Shown piece after piece: positions 27,117 through 37,104 of a stretch of DNA of 64,000 nucleotides. Source of the DNA: an uncultured Pirellulaceae bacterium. Its GTDB lineage: Bacteria; Planctomycetota; Planctomycetia; Pirellulales; Pirellulaceae. Position 1 is the stretch's first letter; each line of letters opens with the position of its first letter. The stretch is from the NCBI GenBank assembly GCA_938036435.1, contig CALHPU010000020.1, forward strand, positions 18,145 through 82,144, in the 5' to 3' direction. The notes under the pieces were generated by a model that was not told where the DNA came from, made no database searches, and was given only the letters and a program-made list of their open reading frames with translations. The position numbers and the translations under genes are program-made.

Positions 27117-28181
27117 ATGATGAGCCAACCGCAATTCATCCGCCACGCAATTCATCCACCCACATCGTCAAATTCCATGATCGTCAACCGGCTCGCTTGG
27201 ATCGCTCTGTTTTCTCTCATCTTGCTGGTGATCGTGGGGGCGACGGTGCGCGTGACCGGTTCCGGATTGGGGTGTCCCGATTGGCCGACATGCTGGGGTT
27301 GCCTCATCCCTCCAACGAGCGCCGATCAAATCGACGTGTCGAAGCTGGACATGGCAAAATTTAAACGGCACGCGGCCAAAAAAGGAATCGATCCAGACAC
27401 AATCACACGCGAGACCGTGTTGGCCAGCTTCGATCCCGTGCATACTTGGATCGAATTCCTCAATCGGCTGACCTCGTTACCACTTGGATTTTCAACTTTG
27501 CTGCTGGCGTTTCTGTCATTCAAGGCGAAACGGTTCAAGTGGTGGGTAATCGGACTGTCATGGTTTTGCTTGGCGGATGTGATACTAAACGCCATCATGG
27601 GAGCCATCGTCGTTAGCAGTGGACTACAGCCTGGAATCATAACGCTCCACATGGCATTGGCGTTCCTGTTGATCGCTGTTTTGGTCACGATCATCTGGAT
27701 GACACGTCCCGACACAACACCAATCCAAATCGATTCGACCTATCGGAAAAGGATACTGATCGCATCGCTGATCTTTTTCGGCTGTTTGTTCTGCGAAGGA
27801 CTCATGGGCAGCCAAGTGCGCGAGCAGACAGATCAACTGGCTCAAGTGCATGCAGGTCTCGACAGAAGCGATTGGATTGACCAGCTAGGAGCGACACTCA
27901 TCTATAAAGTCCACCGCAGTTTTTCTTGGACATTGCTAGTGACGTCGGCGCTGATTTTTTTCTGGGTTAGCAAATCTAAATTGGGCCGCATCGGAGAACC
28001 AAAATTGATCTTCGCGATGGTGGTCGCCATGATGTTGATGGGGATCGTGTTGGCCCATATCGCAATCTTTCAGGTAGTGCAAGTTTTGCATGTTGGTTGC
28101 ACGGCGGTCTTGCTGGCGATCACATGGCATTGGGTTCTGCGGCTATTTACATCAAAGCCACACGTCGCTGTTGAGGCCTGA
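27117..28181 (+). CDS. ctaA: Heme A synthase, COX15/CtaA family
   Basis: 354 residues, about eight membrane helices. Helix 1 ends in VGATVRVTGSGLGCPDWPTCWG, a family signature with the Cys pair. Conserved His ligands occur in PVHTWIEFLNR, ITLHMALAF, YKVHRSFSW and VLHVGCTAV. The enzyme oxidises the methyl group of heme O to make heme A for aa3-type oxidase, in the inner membrane. Possible starts are ATG at 27117, 27120 or 27177; the conserved part begins after the last, so the first 20 residues are uncertain. No ctaB or cox genes occur in the window. Confidence 0.88.
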   Translation: MMSQPQFIRHAIHPPTSSNSMIVNRLAWIALFSLILLVIVGATVRVTGSGLGCPDWPTCWGCLIPPTSADQIDVSKLDMAKFKRHAAKKGIDPDTITRETVLASFDPVHTWIEFLNRLTSLPLGFSTLLLAFLSFKAKRFKWWVIGLSWFCLADVILNAIMGAIVVSSGLQPGIITLHMALAFLLIAVLVTIIWMTRPDTTPIQIDSTYRKRILIASLIFFGCLFCEGLMGSQVREQTDQLAQVHAGLDRSDWIDQLGATLIYKVHRSFSWTLLVTSALIFFWVSKSKLGRIGEPKLIFAMVVAMMLMGIVLAHIAIFQVVQVLHVGCTAVLLAITWHWVLRLFTSKPHVAVEA

Positions 28182-28274
28182 TACAATGATAGGCATGAAT
28201 AAAAGGGGACAAAAAGCGTCCTCTCTTGATTTGCCAAACTTCCAAACGCAGAAGAACCAACAGGAACCTCAATT

Positions 28275-28913
28275 GTGTCAGACAGTTTGAAAACATCTTC
28301 GGCAAACGGAAATCAGCACCAGATCGGTGAGGAAATCAAGGGCGTCCTAACGTTTGTGGGCGTCGTCTGGGCGGTACACATTCTGGATATTTTTTTGCCA
28401 TTGGGCGAGTCCCTGGCATTGATCCCAAGGTACCTATCGGGGATTCCAGGAATTGGTGCAATGACGTTTCTGCATGCCGATTTTGGGCACTTGATTGCCA
28501 ACACGTTTCCTCTGATCGTGTTGCTGACCTTGCTGGCGGGGTCACGGGCCAATTCATGGCAAACGGTCGCTTCTATCTCTGTGCTGGGCGGGTTGTTGCT
28601 GTGGCTGTTTGGACGAAACGGAACCGACAACCAAATCGTCTCGCACGTGGGCGCTAGTCTTTTGGTATTCGGGCTCGTTACGTTTTTCTTGGCGGCGGCG
28701 TGGTTTGAGAAACGTTTGGTCCCGATGTTGATTGCCGTGGTCGTGGGATTCATGTATGGCTGGTCAACGCTAACAGGCATTTTGCCACTTGCCAAAGGAG
28801 TTTCTTGGGACGGACACTTATGCGGAGCGATTGCCGGCATTTTGGTTGCTTGGCTGCAAACGGGCCTCGCAAACAGGTCTGAAGCGGTCATTTCGCGAGA
28901 AACGCCCTTGTGA
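28275..28913 (+). CDS. Rhomboid-family intramembrane serine protease
   Basis: 212 residues from a GTG start at 28275 (AGGA about ten bases upstream). Six membrane segments are likely. Motifs: FLHADFGHLIANTFPL in the region before the active site, then SHVGASLLVFG with the likely catalytic Ser (G-A-S), and SWDGHLCGAIAG with the catalytic His in the last helix. The Ser-His dyad is therefore kept although the usual GxSG reads GASL. It cleaves membrane proteins inside the bilayer; substrates are unknown. Located 94 bp after ctaA and followed by a terminator. Confidence 0.85.
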   Translation: MSDSLKTSSANGNQHQIGEEIKGVLTFVGVVWAVHILDIFLPLGESLALIPRYLSGIPGIGAMTFLHADFGHLIANTFPLIVLLTLLAGSRANSWQTVASISVLGGLLLWLFGRNGTDNQIVSHVGASLLVFGLVTFFLAAAWFEKRLVPMLIAVVVGFMYGWSTLTGILPLAKGVSWDGHLCGAIAGILVAWLQTGLANRSEAVISRETPL

Positions 28914-29001
28914 GAAACGCCCTTGATGTTGGCTGGGAAAAATTCGGCCATCTAATGTGCACGGAACAGCACACCACTTGGTTCACCCCAAGGTACACGA
29001 G

Positions 29002-29038
29002 CAAGGGCCGCCCTCTTGGACAGCCCTTGGTCTTTTTT
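29002..29038 (+). terminator. Intrinsic terminator after the rhomboid gene
   Basis: Stem CAAGGGC (29002-29008) with GCCCTTG (29023-29029), loop 14 nt, followed by GTC and six T. It serves the plus-strand ctaA/rhomboid transcript. Confidence 0.75.
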
Positions 29039-29154
29039 CGTCTTCGATTTACTGTGTTGGTTCTATTTAGCTTCGACGACGAAGACCAAACAAACCCAAG
29101 CTAGGCATTACTAACAGGCTGGCTGCTGTTGGCTGCCATCGACGCAATCATTGC

Positions 29155-30162
29155 CTACTGGGCAGTCAGCAGGTCGATGAAGGGGCTGATATCCGCAAAG
29201 TCGACCACCCCATCCTCATTGATGTCCGCTTCTTCAAGAAAGGCACCATTTTGCAGTAGTGCAATAAAAGGAGCAATGTCAGCGAAGTTGACAACTTCGT
29301 TCTGGTCTACATCACCCAGCAGAAACGACGAAGCTGGAATAACATTGGCGACGATCTCGATGTTGTCGAGTTCCATTTCGCCGTTTCCATCGCTGTCGAA
29401 GTCGCTAAAGATAATCTCGATCTGGGCAGCGTCGTTCAACGCCGCATTGAGCGGAATGTAACCACCGGTGTCACCAGCTTGGTTCTCAGGATTGGTTGAA
29501 TCAAAATCTTCAAAAGTTAGATCGAAATTGTTCAGCGCTCTAAACCAAGTTCCCCCGGGGCCAGTGGTACGATAGAAAACATCCACTTCGTCAGGGAGAA
29601 AACTCAGCGGCTCTTCAGGCAACCCAGTGACAGGATCGGTGGGCGGATCCGGGTCAAATGGTGTACCTTCAATGTCGAAACGAAATTGAAAATCTTGAAA
29701 TCCAGTGCCGTCAAGCGTTATGTAGACCAAAGCGTCGTTGCCAAAGTCTTCTCCCGACATAGGACCGAGCCCGTCATTAAAATCAACCACGAAAAGGGTT
29801 TGCCCCGCGATACTGAAATCGCCGCCGGGGCCCGCGAGGTCGTCCCATTTAACCGTACGTGTTGGGCCAAAGGTCATGCCGCTGACTGGAGAGGTGTAGG
29901 ACCTGAATCCACTGCCACCGTTGTCATCGAGATCAGCTGCGTCCCCCAAAAAGGTCTGCAAATTCGCATTGCCATTTATGGTGTTGTCGACATCGGCAAG
30001 ATGATCCTGCATGTTGGGACCGTCGGCTCCATCGGCAAAATCAAAATTGTTTTGAAACCCCCAGAACGCAACAACATCAGTTTGAGCGTTGACATCGTTG
30101 AGGGTCAAGCTGCACGTAGTCAACAGAAAAGCCAAAAAGAAAAACCTAATTGTGTGCGTCAT
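29155..30162 (-). CDS. Exoprotein with C-terminal dockerin-like tail
   Basis: 335 residues with a signal peptide (FFFLAFLLTTCSLTL, cut near NAQ). The middle (~30-270) is an all-beta, acidic domain similar in style to planctomycete 'choice-of-anchor' exoproteins and not assigned to a family. The last 54 residues hold two EF-hand-like units: GDVDQNEVVNFADIAPFI and EADINEDGVVDFADISPFIDL, the type I dockerin-like pattern with Ca-ligand Asp/Asn. The tail is nearly the same as that of the next gene. It probably mediates attachment or sorting at the cell surface. Confidence 0.78.
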   Translation of the reverse strand: MTHTIRFFFLAFLLTTCSLTLNDVNAQTDVVAFWGFQNNFDFADGADGPNMQDHLADVDNTINGNANLQTFLGDAADLDDNGGSGFRSYTSPVSGMTFGPTRTVKWDDLAGPGGDFSIAGQTLFVVDFNDGLGPMSGEDFGNDALVYITLDGTGFQDFQFRFDIEGTPFDPDPPTDPVTGLPEEPLSFLPDEVDVFYRTTGPGGTWFRALNNFDLTFEDFDSTNPENQAGDTGGYIPLNAALNDAAQIEIIFSDFDSDGNGEMELDNIEIVANVIPASSFLLGDVDQNEVVNFADIAPFIALLQNGAFLEEADINEDGVVDFADISPFIDLLTAQ

Positions 30163-30241
30163 AATGTGTCCTAAACTATTTGATTGAGGATTCGTAGTCT
30201 GATGTCAGAAAAACAAGCATCCCAATTGTTCAATTTTTCTA

Positions 30242-33200
30242 TTACTGGGCAGTCAACAGGTCGATGAAGGGGCTGATATCTGAGAAATCCACCACACCGT
30301 CTCCGTTGATATCTGCTTCGTCAAGGAAGCTACCGTTTTGCAACAGCGAGATAAACGGCGCGATATCCGCGAAATCAACGGTACCGTCTTGGTCTACATC
30401 ACCTAGAAGAAACGGCGTCAGTGCTGCCCCCGGGGTGCCACCGATCTCAGGGCTGGACCGCCAGCTAAAGAAAGAGTCCAGCTGATCGACCGAACCAAGC
30501 GGATCGATCAGCTCCAAACTCGATCCTCCTCCATCAGCCGCAGGTGCCCACGGCGCGTTGTCGTCATAGGTGAACTCAAGAATTCTTTCGCCGCCAACAT
30601 CGTTGACTCGAATTGATTCACCTCCGTTACTCAATTGCCCCGTATAGACACCGGCGATGGCAGAATTGCTGACTGAAGGATAAGCAGCGGCAAACCCAAG
30701 TGCATCCTGCACGACAACCAAATACTCTCCCGGAGCGAGAGTGGTTCCTGCTGGAAATACAAACGGCGTCGACGGCCCTTCCACGATCGAAACGCCAGCA
30801 AGGTCAAGTGTCACGGGCGTTGTCGCAACGCTATTGTTATAAAATTCAATGAATTCAGAATTGTTGACACCCGAAGGGTTATAGTTGACCTCGGTGACAA
30901 TCAAATGAGCTTGATTGTCGCTGATGCCAACGTTCGGTGTCGTTAGCGCATCGACCACGGTTGCGTCGCTGGCGATTAACACGACCGTCTCACCAGTACT
31001 GGCCAATTGCCCGCTGTAGTTACCTTGAATGAATAGCTGTTGACCAACCGACGGCCCTGTGGATCGAGCCTTAAATGCCTTGACGTCTCTCACAACATAC
31101 AGCTCACCCCCGGAAGGAATCACCGTCCCTGCTGTGAACGTATGAGAAATCCCTCCGGTCAGTTGCCATCCGGAAATATCAACCGCCTCCGAAGTCGGAT
31201 TGTTCAGTCGAAGATACTCTTCAGACTGCAAACCTGATATCGGATCAGCGTCAAAATCAACGTCATCAAAAACAATACCGGGATTGCCGACTTGAGCATC
31301 GGGCACTGAATTGAGCCCCAAGAGGTAATCGCGTCTTTGCGGAATGAATTGATTCACCAATTGATCGACGGCTTGGGCCGGCGTGAACGGATAAGCCGCG
31401 GCGAAATTAGACTGCACACCCCACTCAGCGAGGTCCGCAACTGCTTCATCCTGATTGAGCGCTTCGAGCGCTCTTGCACGCTGGCCAATCCAAGAAGTTT
31501 CTCCAGAAGTTCCTGATGCTCCATAGAATTGATCAACGAGAGTTCTTAGACGCCGGTAGTACATTTCCCGCAAGTCTGCATTGTTAAATACGCGCTGATA
31601 GATATCGGTAAATCCCCCTTGCGCACTGCGGTTGGTGTAAAGGTTGTTATCAAAATAAGGTGGATTAACACTGGCAGTCCAATGGTGCCCGAAGGACAAA
31701 TCTTGATCCCAAGGAATCGTCAACCACTGTCCAGTTCCGTCGACATCGTGGTACCAGTATTGGTTCTTGTGGCCAAAGTCATGATTGGAAATCAGATTCT
31801 GAACGGCGATGTAATTGATAAGTGTCGCAACATCCAGTTGGTCATAAATCAAATTGACTTCAGCCGAACTCGTGTTTGCCGCGGCAATCTGATTGATGAT
31901 TGCCTGAAGATCAGATCTGTCTTCGTATTCGCGGCTCTCTTTGTCGACTTCGACCGTCGCGCTATTGAGCCGGTTGTTAATCTTGTATAGTGCGCCCTGC
32001 GGGTCGAGCCCCTCGCGCTCTAAAAACTCTTCGTCGCCCTCTTCGACCAAATCCCACAATCCGTAGAACTCGCCGTTCTGGTAAACCGTGACAGAAAATC
32101 CAAAATGCGATGCGGGATGGTTGGATGCCTCAAACACGCTGTAGGCCAAAGGATGCCTAATCTTCGTCTGATCAGCATAGTTGGTTAGCAAGTTAAAATC
32201 GCTGACTCGCCCAACGCCGTCTTGGACTCGAAACTTCTCCCCTGAGTTTGCGTCAAAATCAAAGGACTTTTTTGCGAATTCGGGCAACCGCGTAGACTGC
32301 CCATGTGCATTAGTCTCGATGTTGTCATAGAACTCGCCATTAAAGAACAATGAACCCCGCGCCCCCGCATCGGTGAAAGTCCCCGCTTGATTCTGAACGA
32401 ACCAATACAAAACCGGTAAATCAGAGTTGACCGACGCATCGGTAACCACCGTCCCAAAGTACTCGGCGGAATCAAGCGGATCGGCAAATCGAGGTGCGCG
32501 AGTCCGATTTCCATCGCTATCTTCAGCCGTTACATACCACCGCAATAACTCACCAGCATCGCCAACATCAGGCACGGTTGCCGAATAAACCCCGTCGCCT
32601 GCGACGGCGTCTCCGAGAAGGCCAATGTCATTGGCCGACAAGGTAACTTCCGGCCCGAAACCTTGACGATAATGAAACTCAACACCAAAAGAATTCACTG
32701 GCAACGATCGTGGAGCAACCGCCGCTGAAATCACCAATGACTGCCCCGGATTGACTGCCACACCATTAGCGGTGACGCCGTCTACAATGGGACCAAGGGT
32801 CGTCAACGAGCTGTTACCCGCAAGAGGTGTTGGAAAAGCCAAGTGTCCCGAGGCGGAAACAATGGACGAAGATGATAGAGTTGGAGCCAAAAGGAAATCG
32901 CTGCTGCCTGAAGCGTTGAGCGCGTGAATGGCCAGTACATTCGTACCGTCTTGTAATAACCCAACCGGACCGCTCAAGTCAAACGACTCGAAGGCCAACG
33001 CATTTTGATCTTGGTTCTGTCCGGAGGCAGCTGCATTCCAGTCTAAGCCATTGCCAGCGTTCCTTGAGAAAATAAAGAACCCATTTAGAAAGACCGCGAA
33101 CCCGTCATCGTATTTCAAATCAAGCGTTAAATCATTGACCGCCGACGCGTCCGCAATCTCAAATTCAGTCCGAAGATAGGCCGTAGTGGTTCCGCTGGGA

Positions 33201-33925
33201 AGCTGTGGTGAAATGAGAATTTCATCGGCGTAGGAGGTGCTACTATTGGGGTTGTTCTCGTATCCGATCGCTGTGCTACCTGCGGTGAACCCTGCGGCGG
33301 CCGCGTCGAAGCCAATTTGCTTCCAAGTGTCTCCAATGTCACTGGTCGGCACGAAATAGTAACTCTCGGTTGATGGACCAATGAGACTGCCGGCAACTGC
33401 TCCGAATGAAACATCAGTGACTTGAGCCGGGTAATCCGCTCCTGCGGTGCCAAACTCCGACAACAGATTACCTGTCGGATCGAACAAGCCAATGTAATCA
33501 CCGCCAGCAGAAAGTTTGAAATCAGTGTGGTGGAAGCCTCCGGGATCTACTTCGTTGTTGCCCGAAGCAAACACCACCATATATTCTTGTGCGCCCAAAA
33601 TCGCCGGCTGATCGAAACGCCAGCCGAATGGATCAGCCGGATTGTCCGACAGGTGGTATCCGCTTAGATCCACCGCTGAGGTGCCGCTGTTATAAAGTTC
33701 GATCCAGTCCGGGGTCGATCCGTATCCGTCTTCAAAAGAAGCCACATTGGATGCAACAAACTCGCTGATCACCACGGCCAGCATAGAGCGAGGCTCCAGC
33801 GTGCTGTAAGAGAGCCCGGACGGTTTGCGAGACGCGCGATTTGCCGAATTGGATTTGCTGCCACGGCTAGTCTTCTTCTTGCTGTTTTTGCTATCGAAAG
33901 AGCTTCGGAAGGAAGTGCTGCTCAA
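30242..33925 (-). CDS. Large CotH-kinase/LTD exoprotein with dockerin-like tail
   Basis: 1227 residues. The N-terminus is basic (Ser/Lys/Arg-rich), then STLEPRSMLA, which matches the planctomycete LEPR-XLL export-associated motif. A lamin-tail (LTD) domain follows at ~52-165 (VISEFVASN, DWIELYNSG). Residues ~500-870 match CotH kinase: FNGEFYDNIE, YQNGEFYGLWDLVEEGDEEFLE, ISNHDFGHKNQYWYHD, TIPWDQDLSFG. Two further LTD domains occur at ~900-990 (EYLRLNNPTSEAVDISGW) and ~1040-1140 (SEFIEFYNNS). The last 54 residues are a two-unit dockerin-like tail. CotH proteins phosphorylate proteins; secreted ones of this type are common in planctomycetes with unknown targets. The 79-bp gap to the previous gene suggests shared control. 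Confidence 0.85.
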   Translation of the reverse strand: MSSTSFRSSFDSKNSKKKTSRGSKSNSANRASRKPSGLSYSTLEPRSMLAVVISEFVASNVASFEDGYGSTPDWIELYNSGTSAVDLSGYHLSDNPADPFGWRFDQPAILGAQEYMVVFASGNNEVDPGGFHHTDFKLSAGGDYIGLFDPTGNLLSEFGTAGADYPAQVTDVSFGAVAGSLIGPSTESYYFVPTSDIGDTWKQIGFDAAAAGFTAGSTAIGYENNPNSSTSYADEILISPQLPSGTTTAYLRTEFEIADASAVNDLTLDLKYDDGFAVFLNGFFIFSRNAGNGLDWNAAASGQNQDQNALAFESFDLSGPVGLLQDGTNVLAIHALNASGSSDFLLAPTLSSSSIVSASGHLAFPTPLAGNSSLTTLGPIVDGVTANGVAVNPGQSLVISAAVAPRSLPVNSFGVEFHYRQGFGPEVTLSANDIGLLGDAVAGDGVYSATVPDVGDAGELLRWYVTAEDSDGNRTRAPRFADPLDSAEYFGTVVTDASVNSDLPVLYWFVQNQAGTFTDAGARGSLFFNGEFYDNIETNAHGQSTRLPEFAKKSFDFDANSGEKFRVQDGVGRVSDFNLLTNYADQTKIRHPLAYSVFEASNHPASHFGFSVTVYQNGEFYGLWDLVEEGDEEFLEREGLDPQGALYKINNRLNSATVEVDKESREYEDRSDLQAIINQIAAANTSSAEVNLIYDQLDVATLINYIAVQNLISNHDFGHKNQYWYHDVDGTGQWLTIPWDQDLSFGHHWTASVNPPYFDNNLYTNRSAQGGFTDIYQRVFNNADLREMYYRRLRTLVDQFYGASGTSGETSWIGQRARALEALNQDEAVADLAEWGVQSNFAAAYPFTPAQAVDQLVNQFIPQRRDYLLGLNSVPDAQVGNPGIVFDDVDFDADPISGLQSEEYLRLNNPTSEAVDISGWQLTGGISHTFTAGTVIPSGGELYVVRDVKAFKARSTGPSVGQQLFIQGNYSGQLASTGETVVLIASDATVVDALTTPNVGISDNQAHLIVTEVNYNPSGVNNSEFIEFYNNSVATTPVTLDLAGVSIVEGPSTPFVFPAGTTLAPGEYLVVVQDALGFAAAYPSVSNSAIAGVYTGQLSNGGESIRVNDVGGERILEFTYDDNAPWAPAADGGGSSLELIDPLGSVDQLDSFFSWRSSPEIGGTPGAALTPFLLGDVDQDGTVDFADIAPFISLLQNGSFLDEADINGDGVVDFSDISPFIDLLTAQ

Positions 33926-34289
33926 GGATCAACTCCGATTAAAAGAGGCCTTTTCACAGAAGAAAAAGCAGGTGGCCTGAAACCGATATCATAGCCAGAA
34001 CCAGGCGTTCAATCAATCCGCAACGGGTTCATAATGTAAGCACATGCACCTTTAAGCCCCCTGAAAACACTGGACACTACCGTCGTTGGGAAGAACTCTG
34101 GAAGATTGCCAAGTACATTTACCGCGAACCACCGAGTCCGGTTGTAAGACTTAGGCCGACTGAAAGAGTTGACATTCCAGGCCAGGCGTGGGGCAAGCAT
34201 CCTGCTTGCCAACATATTATTGAGTGGCACTGGCAAGCTGGAAGCTTACGCCACTGGAGGTGACTCAAATACCAAATTGGAACGGCGCA
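33926..34289. other. Intergenic region carrying a dispersed repeat
   Basis: 364 bp between the CotH gene start and the heme-protein gene end, both on the minus strand. No gene is recognised. It includes the family D repeat at 34184-34257 and presumably the CotH promoter. Confidence 0.5.
34184..34257. repeat. Hairpin repeat, family D
   Basis: Contains a perfect hairpin GGCAAGCA (34192-34199), loop TCC, TGCTTGCC (34203-34210), then TGGCACTGGCAAGCTGGAAG. From memory this resembles a sequence often found between genes in Rhodopirellula-type genomes; only one copy is seen in this window. Confidence 0.45.
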
Positions 34290-37088
34290 CTAAAGCGTCG
34301 CTAAGAATGCCCAAAGGTCAGCAATTTCCAACGGAGTCAAATTGTCCAGCAACCTTGCTGGCATCAAAGAGCGCTTGGACTGTTTTAGTTCGGCGATCTG
34401 GTCAGTGTTGATGCGCGCTGTAGAGCCATCAGCCAACAGCAACGTGATCCCATCGGCGGACTGATAAACTTTCAGCCCGGCAACAAATTCGCCGTCTTCG
34501 GTTTCGACCAACACTGCGCGATAACGATCGGCCACATCGCGGTCGGGATTTAGAATGGACTGAAACAACGCCCGTTTGCTAAACCGCTTGGTGATGCCTT
34601 CCAACGATGGACCTAGCGCGGAGCCCGTCAATTGTCCGCTTCCCGATTGGTGACAGCCTGCGCATTGTACTTTAGTGAAAACACCTTTGCCTCGCGCCAC
34701 ATCGCCGTTGTTCCAATCGAACTTTGCCAGCCACTGATCTACGTCAACGGTACCATCGACCTCAAGTTTGAAAGCTTTGCCAAACCGCTTTTCCAGATAC
34801 TGCACGGTTTGAGCAAGATCGCCGTCGACAAAATCATCTTCTTCCACAAAAGACGATTTCAGCATCAGCATCAATTGTTTTCGTACTGAGTTCGACGGAC
34901 CATCACTTCCCAAACGAGTGAGCACCCCAACGGCAACTTGTGTTTCTTCAAAGCTTAGTAACTCTGCCCCTTTATCCATCAAGCGTCTGAGCCCGATGGC
35001 CGAGTTCTTTTGCGTCTGCAATCGGTCGGCGCGGAGCCCTCGCACGAAGGTTGCGCGATCGACTGCGGTTGGGCCATCAACCAACACGTCCACGGTGGGA
35101 GAGAGCAAGTGAGGCCTCTCATCGACGATAGAGCGAAGGAAGCTCGCTGCCTTAGGGAGTCGTTGAAACAACTTCACATGCCGCGCCGAAACTTGCTCGG
35201 AGTTCTTCCGGCACCACGCGAGAATGACATTTGCGAGTTCGGTTTTCACTGAATCGTTGACGTGTTCCGCCGGACCTTTCGTTAATGCTTCGGCGACGTA
35301 AAGTGTATGCACCGGGCCCATTAAGGGAGAATCAACTATTGCACGCCCGATTCTTGGATGCTTGGCAAGTGCCGCGACAAGTTCCTTCATACGAGGTTCC
35401 CAGTTCCGATCGGTGTTCTTTCCCTGCTGGGCAAGCGTCGGTTTTAGTCCCAACAAAAACTGACTGATCTTCTGGGCTTGTTCGGTTGACGGAGAATTCA
35501 CAATGAAGCTGTAGCAGTTCAACAAATGGATCCTACGAACCGGATCTTTCTCCGAGTCTAAGATTTTCGAAACTGTGCCGCCCAAATCATCCGACTGAAA
35601 TCTCTCCATCGCACACAACCTGAGAAGCTCATCGATTTCTCTTTCCCCGACCTCCTGACTAAACAGCGCGTTCAAATACTTCTGCAAAAGTGGGGCCAAC
35701 TCAGAGTTGGCATTCTGTAACGGTCGCTTGGCCGTATACCCAGCCATCATTCCGTCGCAACCACCACAGCCACCAAGCTCAAGTTGCCTTGCCCGAATAT
35801 CGTCGATGAAGTTACGCTCTGACTGATCCTTTTTGCATTGGCCCTCATCTTTAGTGCCGGCTAATTCATTGGAATCCAAAACACCATCTTCAGTTACCGG
35901 GTCAATCGGCTCGATTCTAAACAAGCCGCCTTCGGTACCGCGGCCGCCAACGGCAACGTACAACAAACCATCGGTTCCGATAACCAAGTCGGTTACCGCA
36001 AAGCCAAATTGGCCCTTGGACAGTAGAAAGTCCACTGGAGATTCATCGTCATTGGCCACATCAATCGCTGCGATCCTGCCGAAAGTCCAGTCGCCGACGA
36101 ACAACCAGTGCGCGAACTGCTTGCCCATTTCATTTTGGCCGTTGTAGCAAACACCTGTGGGACTTCCACGTCCAAGCGCTGCGACTTCCGTTGGCATATC
36201 TGGGTAATAGGACGGACGCTTCCAACTCTTGTTCACCCAACCGGCGTGATCACCGGCCGCCACGCGAAACACGCGCGTCGGTCGATACCACGGCAGCGAA
36301 ACATCGCGCTCGCCGTCGCTATCGTAAACATAAACACTTCCATCAGCACCAAAGTCAAAATCGTATGCGTTCCTAAACCCCTCCGCAAAGACTTGGTATT
36401 CTTTCAGCTCAAAATCTAGTCGCAACAAACAACCCGCTTCAGGATTGACCACGGGAGAATCTTTATGGGACCAGAACTTTGGATCGAGTTTCGTATCGTT
36501 GCCACAGATCAAGTACCACCATTGCTCTGGCCCTTTGCGGATCGCGTGAGCTTGATGCTCTTTGCCAACGTCAATTTTTAACAGCACCTCTGGTTCGGCA
36601 AGCTTCGCAAGCGCTTCGTTTGACAAATCGCCCAGCGCTCCCTTGATGCGACATAGTCCTTCACCGCCGACGAAATATAAATCACTGGCCTCACACCACA
36701 GGCCCTGCGCACCTCCGGCAGGGGCATGCGGCAGATCGGCCACCTTCTCCAAACCCTTGTCAGAAACCTTCAGTCGCCGAAGATACCCCGGCCCAGAAAC
36801 GACCAGATCGCCAGAATCGTGGACGGCCATGCAAAAAGCGTTTGGGATCTGCTCATTTCCCGCAAGCTTCAGCAACCGGAAACCGGGCGCAAGTTCGACT
36901 CGGTCGGTCATATCTTGTTTTGCAAAGTCTTGTTTTGCAAAGAGTAGCCCCGGCGCCTGCGCGAGGGCGATTTCAGAAACCAGCGAGCAGCCGCCAAAGA
37001 CAAAACAGCACAACAAAATGCGCCCGACAAACGAACCAACGCAAGTTGCGTTGTTGATCGGACGACATGTTTTCCGAGTAAAATTCAT
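34290..37088 (-). CDS. PVC-type heme-binding propeller protein
   Basis: 932 residues from ATG at 37088 (MNFTRKTCRP), 16 bp after the permease stop; an ATG at 37133 would overlap that gene. A signal segment (ILLCCFVFGGCSLVSEIALA) follows. Residues ~50-400 form the 'membrane-bound dehydrogenase' type propeller: HDSGDLVVSGPGYLRRLK, FADG-like blades, YDFDFGADGSVYVYDSDGE, GWVNKSW. The middle (~420-780) is helical, HEAT-like. The C-terminus is the Pirellula/Verrucomicrobium heme domain with VQCAGCHQSG as CxxCH, ILNPDRDVADRYRA and LTPLEIADLWAFL. It is a periplasmic c-type redox protein; electron donor is unknown. Last gene of an operon with the ABC exporter. Confidence 0.85.
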   Translation of the reverse strand: MNFTRKTCRPINNATCVGSFVGRILLCCFVFGGCSLVSEIALAQAPGLLFAKQDFAKQDMTDRVELAPGFRLLKLAGNEQIPNAFCMAVHDSGDLVVSGPGYLRRLKVSDKGLEKVADLPHAPAGGAQGLWCEASDLYFVGGEGLCRIKGALGDLSNEALAKLAEPEVLLKIDVGKEHQAHAIRKGPEQWWYLICGNDTKLDPKFWSHKDSPVVNPEAGCLLRLDFELKEYQVFAEGFRNAYDFDFGADGSVYVYDSDGERDVSLPWYRPTRVFRVAAGDHAGWVNKSWKRPSYYPDMPTEVAALGRGSPTGVCYNGQNEMGKQFAHWLFVGDWTFGRIAAIDVANDDESPVDFLLSKGQFGFAVTDLVIGTDGLLYVAVGGRGTEGGLFRIEPIDPVTEDGVLDSNELAGTKDEGQCKKDQSERNFIDDIRARQLELGGCGGCDGMMAGYTAKRPLQNANSELAPLLQKYLNALFSQEVGEREIDELLRLCAMERFQSDDLGGTVSKILDSEKDPVRRIHLLNCYSFIVNSPSTEQAQKISQFLLGLKPTLAQQGKNTDRNWEPRMKELVAALAKHPRIGRAIVDSPLMGPVHTLYVAEALTKGPAEHVNDSVKTELANVILAWCRKNSEQVSARHVKLFQRLPKAASFLRSIVDERPHLLSPTVDVLVDGPTAVDRATFVRGLRADRLQTQKNSAIGLRRLMDKGAELLSFEETQVAVGVLTRLGSDGPSNSVRKQLMLMLKSSFVEEDDFVDGDLAQTVQYLEKRFGKAFKLEVDGTVDVDQWLAKFDWNNGDVARGKGVFTKVQCAGCHQSGSGQLTGSALGPSLEGITKRFSKRALFQSILNPDRDVADRYRAVLVETEDGEFVAGLKVYQSADGITLLLADGSTARINTDQIAELKQSKRSLMPARLLDNLTPLEIADLWAFLATL

Positions 37089-37104
37089 CTCGATTGGTAT
37101 CCTA

